This document shows positions 4,449-5,712 of a stretch of 5,712 bases of DNA, in pieces (position 1 is the first letter of the stretch; every line of letters begins with the position of its first letter). The DNA is taken from NCBI GenBank assembly GCA_028680875.1, contig JAQUJQ010000114.1:1-5712 (forward strand). Reading direction: 5' to 3'. The position numbers were made by a program, and so were the translations under genes. The notes under the pieces were generated by a model. The model saw nothing but the letters and a program-made list of their open reading frames with translations, searched no databases and was not told where the DNA came from. The DNA is from Eubacteriales bacterium (lineage in GTDB: Bacteria; Bacillota; Clostridia; Peptostreptococcales; Anaerovoracaceae).

Positions 4449-5712
4449 TTACAATGCTTTCATAATCATTGCAGCTTGGATTAGGGCAATGATTACACCC
4501 ACCACAGCTTCTCCGCCCAACAAACCGGCGGCGATGATCTGGCCTGTACCTCTCTTTTCATAAGCAGGAGCCGCTTTCATTACGATGAACCGAAGTGCAC
4601 CACCTACGAAAGCAGTCGCTGATAAATAGAATGGGAGATAAACCCCAAGCCCGAGAGTCATTACAGGGAAGTTTACAATGTATAGGATGATGGCAGCTAT
4701 CAATCCGATAAGGAATGCCGGCATATGTGAGATGCCTCCTACCATTGCCGCAACTGCACTTGCCTGCGGTGCGGGGAACATATCCGGATTACCGAAAGCT
4801 TGAGGCCCGTAAGCCTTTATTATAGTGAAGAGAACGATGACTGCAACTACAGCGCCGATCAACCCCCCAATGCTTTCTGCAATCCACTGGGCCTTAGGAT
4901 CCGATTTTAAAACATAACCGGCTTTGAAATCATTCATCACATCCCCAACCAGACCACAAGCTACTGCAACAATCGCAGCTACAAAGAAAGCTTCAGTATG
5001 TCCGATGCTTGATACGGCCTTTGCGGCTATCAACACGATAATACCGAAGATCTCCATAGGATTGATACCGGACTGGCCTACACATTGAGCCGACATGGCA
5101 GTTGCCAGCCAGACTCCAAGTATGGTCACGATTGAAGCCACAACACCCATACCGGCCATTACAGTGAACAGAAAAGCAAGAATCACCATAGCGATGGGTG
5201 CCCATCTCATTGGAACAATACCCCCGGAAATACTGGATTTACTGAACATAGGCCCAAAAATCTCTTTTGCTTTCGGCAAAATACCTTTCACGATAATACC
5301 TATGCCTGTTCCAACCATAAGGCCGATTCCCAAAGATGCCTTGATGTTTGAAGCAGTAGCTACATCCCAGATCCCTGCCGATTGTCCACCGATCAGTATT
5401 CCAAAATCACCAATGATGGCACCTAAAAACCAAACACCGATATAAATCGGGCCAATGATAAAGCCTACTGCTATCAGCATTGGGGAAAGCCAAACTCCGC
5501 CCCATGAATTGAATGGTAACATTTTTTTAAACCATATTACCTGTTCAAAGGATGCAAACCAATCTCTTAATACGGTAAAGATTGCAGCAACACCCAATGA
5601 TGCAAACAGTGTGCCCGCCTTTTTTCCTCCCTCGTCTCCCACTATTAAGGTTTGAGCGGCAGCCTGGCCCACAGGATATGGGAGTTCTTTTGTTACTATA
5701 AAATAGATCGGA
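4449..5712 (-). CDS. OPT-family oligopeptide (or metal-chelate) transporter, C-terminal part, start outside window
   Basis: An integral membrane transporter of the OPT family, whose members bring in small peptides or metal-chelator complexes by proton-coupled transport. The window holds 420 codons. The frame stays open to the right edge, and its first visible residues include ELPYP (9-13), an OPT motif that lies well inside these proteins, so the GTG at 5672 is not the true start. Family proteins usually have 550-700 residues. About ten hydrophobic segments are seen, roughly at 32-51, 74-107 (two), 125-145, 172-204, 220-236, 240-258, 280-300, 318-348, 350-378 and 391-419. Other family marks are GDVMNDFKAGYVLKSDPKAQ (256-275, the QDxKTG-like loop), LGLGVYLPFYL (353-363) and IIAAGLLGGE (392-401). 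The gene ends with TAA at 4449, upstream of the P1-family peptidase on the same strand. That pairing favours peptides as the substrate, but a siderophore or metal chelate cannot be ruled out. Confidence 0.93.
   Translation of the reverse strand, partial: PIYFIVTKELPYPVGQAAAQTLIVGDEGGKKAGTLFASLGVAAIFTVLRDWFASFEQVIWFKKMLPFNSWGGVWLSPMLIAVGFIIGPIYIGVWFLGAIIGDFGILIGGQSAGIWDVATASNIKASLGIGLMVGTGIGIIVKGILPKAKEIFGPMFSKSSISGGIVPMRWAPIAMVILAFLFTVMAGMGVVASIVTILGVWLATAMSAQCVGQSGINPMEIFGIIVLIAAKAVSSIGHTEAFFVAAIVAVACGLVGDVMNDFKAGYVLKSDPKAQWIAESIGGLIGAVVAVIVLFTIIKAYGPQAFGNPDMFPAPQASAVAAMVGGISHMPAFLIGLIAAIILYIVNFPVMTLGLGVYLPFYLSATAFVGGALRFIVMKAAPAYEKRGTGQIIAAGLLGGEAVVGVIIALIQAAMIMKAL

Noticed and set aside
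4993..5655. Open frames on both strands overlapping the OPT transporter
   Set aside because: They are alternative frames of a long conserved membrane protein with no independent start signals.
5670..5672. GTG at 5672 as the start of the OPT transporter
   Set aside because: The frame is open to the window edge and the codons before it encode ELPYP, a conserved internal OPT motif, so the gene enters from outside.
1..5712. CRISPR arrays, insertion sequences, tRNA genes, riboswitches
   Set aside because: No spaced repeats, transposase frames, terminal inverted repeats, cloverleaf sequences or long structured leaders were seen in either strand.

Overview
The window looks like ordinary chromosomal DNA from a low-GC, Gram-positive anaerobe of the Clostridia. 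The evidence is the AT-rich coding sequence, strong GGAGG-type ribosome binding sites, a DNA polymerase I with a degenerate proofreading site, an ECF sigma factor with a membrane partner, and an OPT-family transporter beside a P1-family peptidase. The genus cannot be fixed from the sequence alone. No transposon, prophage, CRISPR array, tRNA or rRNA was seen. The window is almost fully coding, and no gene-free stretch exceeds about 120 bases.

Layout. Positions 1-2439, minus strand, hold a probable three-gene operon read from right to left: an ECF sigma factor (2439-1855), a single-pass membrane protein that is probably its anti-sigma factor (1824-1174), and the N-terminal 404 codons of DNA polymerase I (1214 to the left edge). 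The polA start lies 41 bases inside the anti-sigma gene, in another frame. Positions 2511-3305, plus strand, hold a PHP-family histidinol-phosphatase-like gene. It is divergent from the sigma gene across only 71 bases, where two promoters appear to interlock. A 17-bp perfect hairpin at 3308-3357 follows it and probably ends transcription from both sides. Positions 3370-5712, minus strand, hold a peptide-handling pair: an OPT-family transporter that enters from the right edge with its true start outside the window, then a P1 (S58, DmpA/NylC-type) self-cleaving N-terminal-nucleophile peptidase. A 116-base gap with a strong GC-rich hairpin separates the pair.

How the genes may work together. The sigma factor and membrane protein probably form an envelope-sensing switch. 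If polA is co-transcribed, its expression is tied to that switch or to the vegetative promoter in front of it. The transporter and peptidase together suggest uptake of small peptides, possibly blocked or unusual ones, followed by hydrolysis inside the cell. The PHP phosphatase has no histidine-biosynthesis neighbour here, so its substrate is uncertain.

I found no convincing undescribed system. The points most worth a second look are the 41-base anti-sigma/polA overlap, the interlocked divergent promoters, the zinc-motif-free anti-sigma candidate, and the threonine-nucleophile peptidase next to an OPT transporter.
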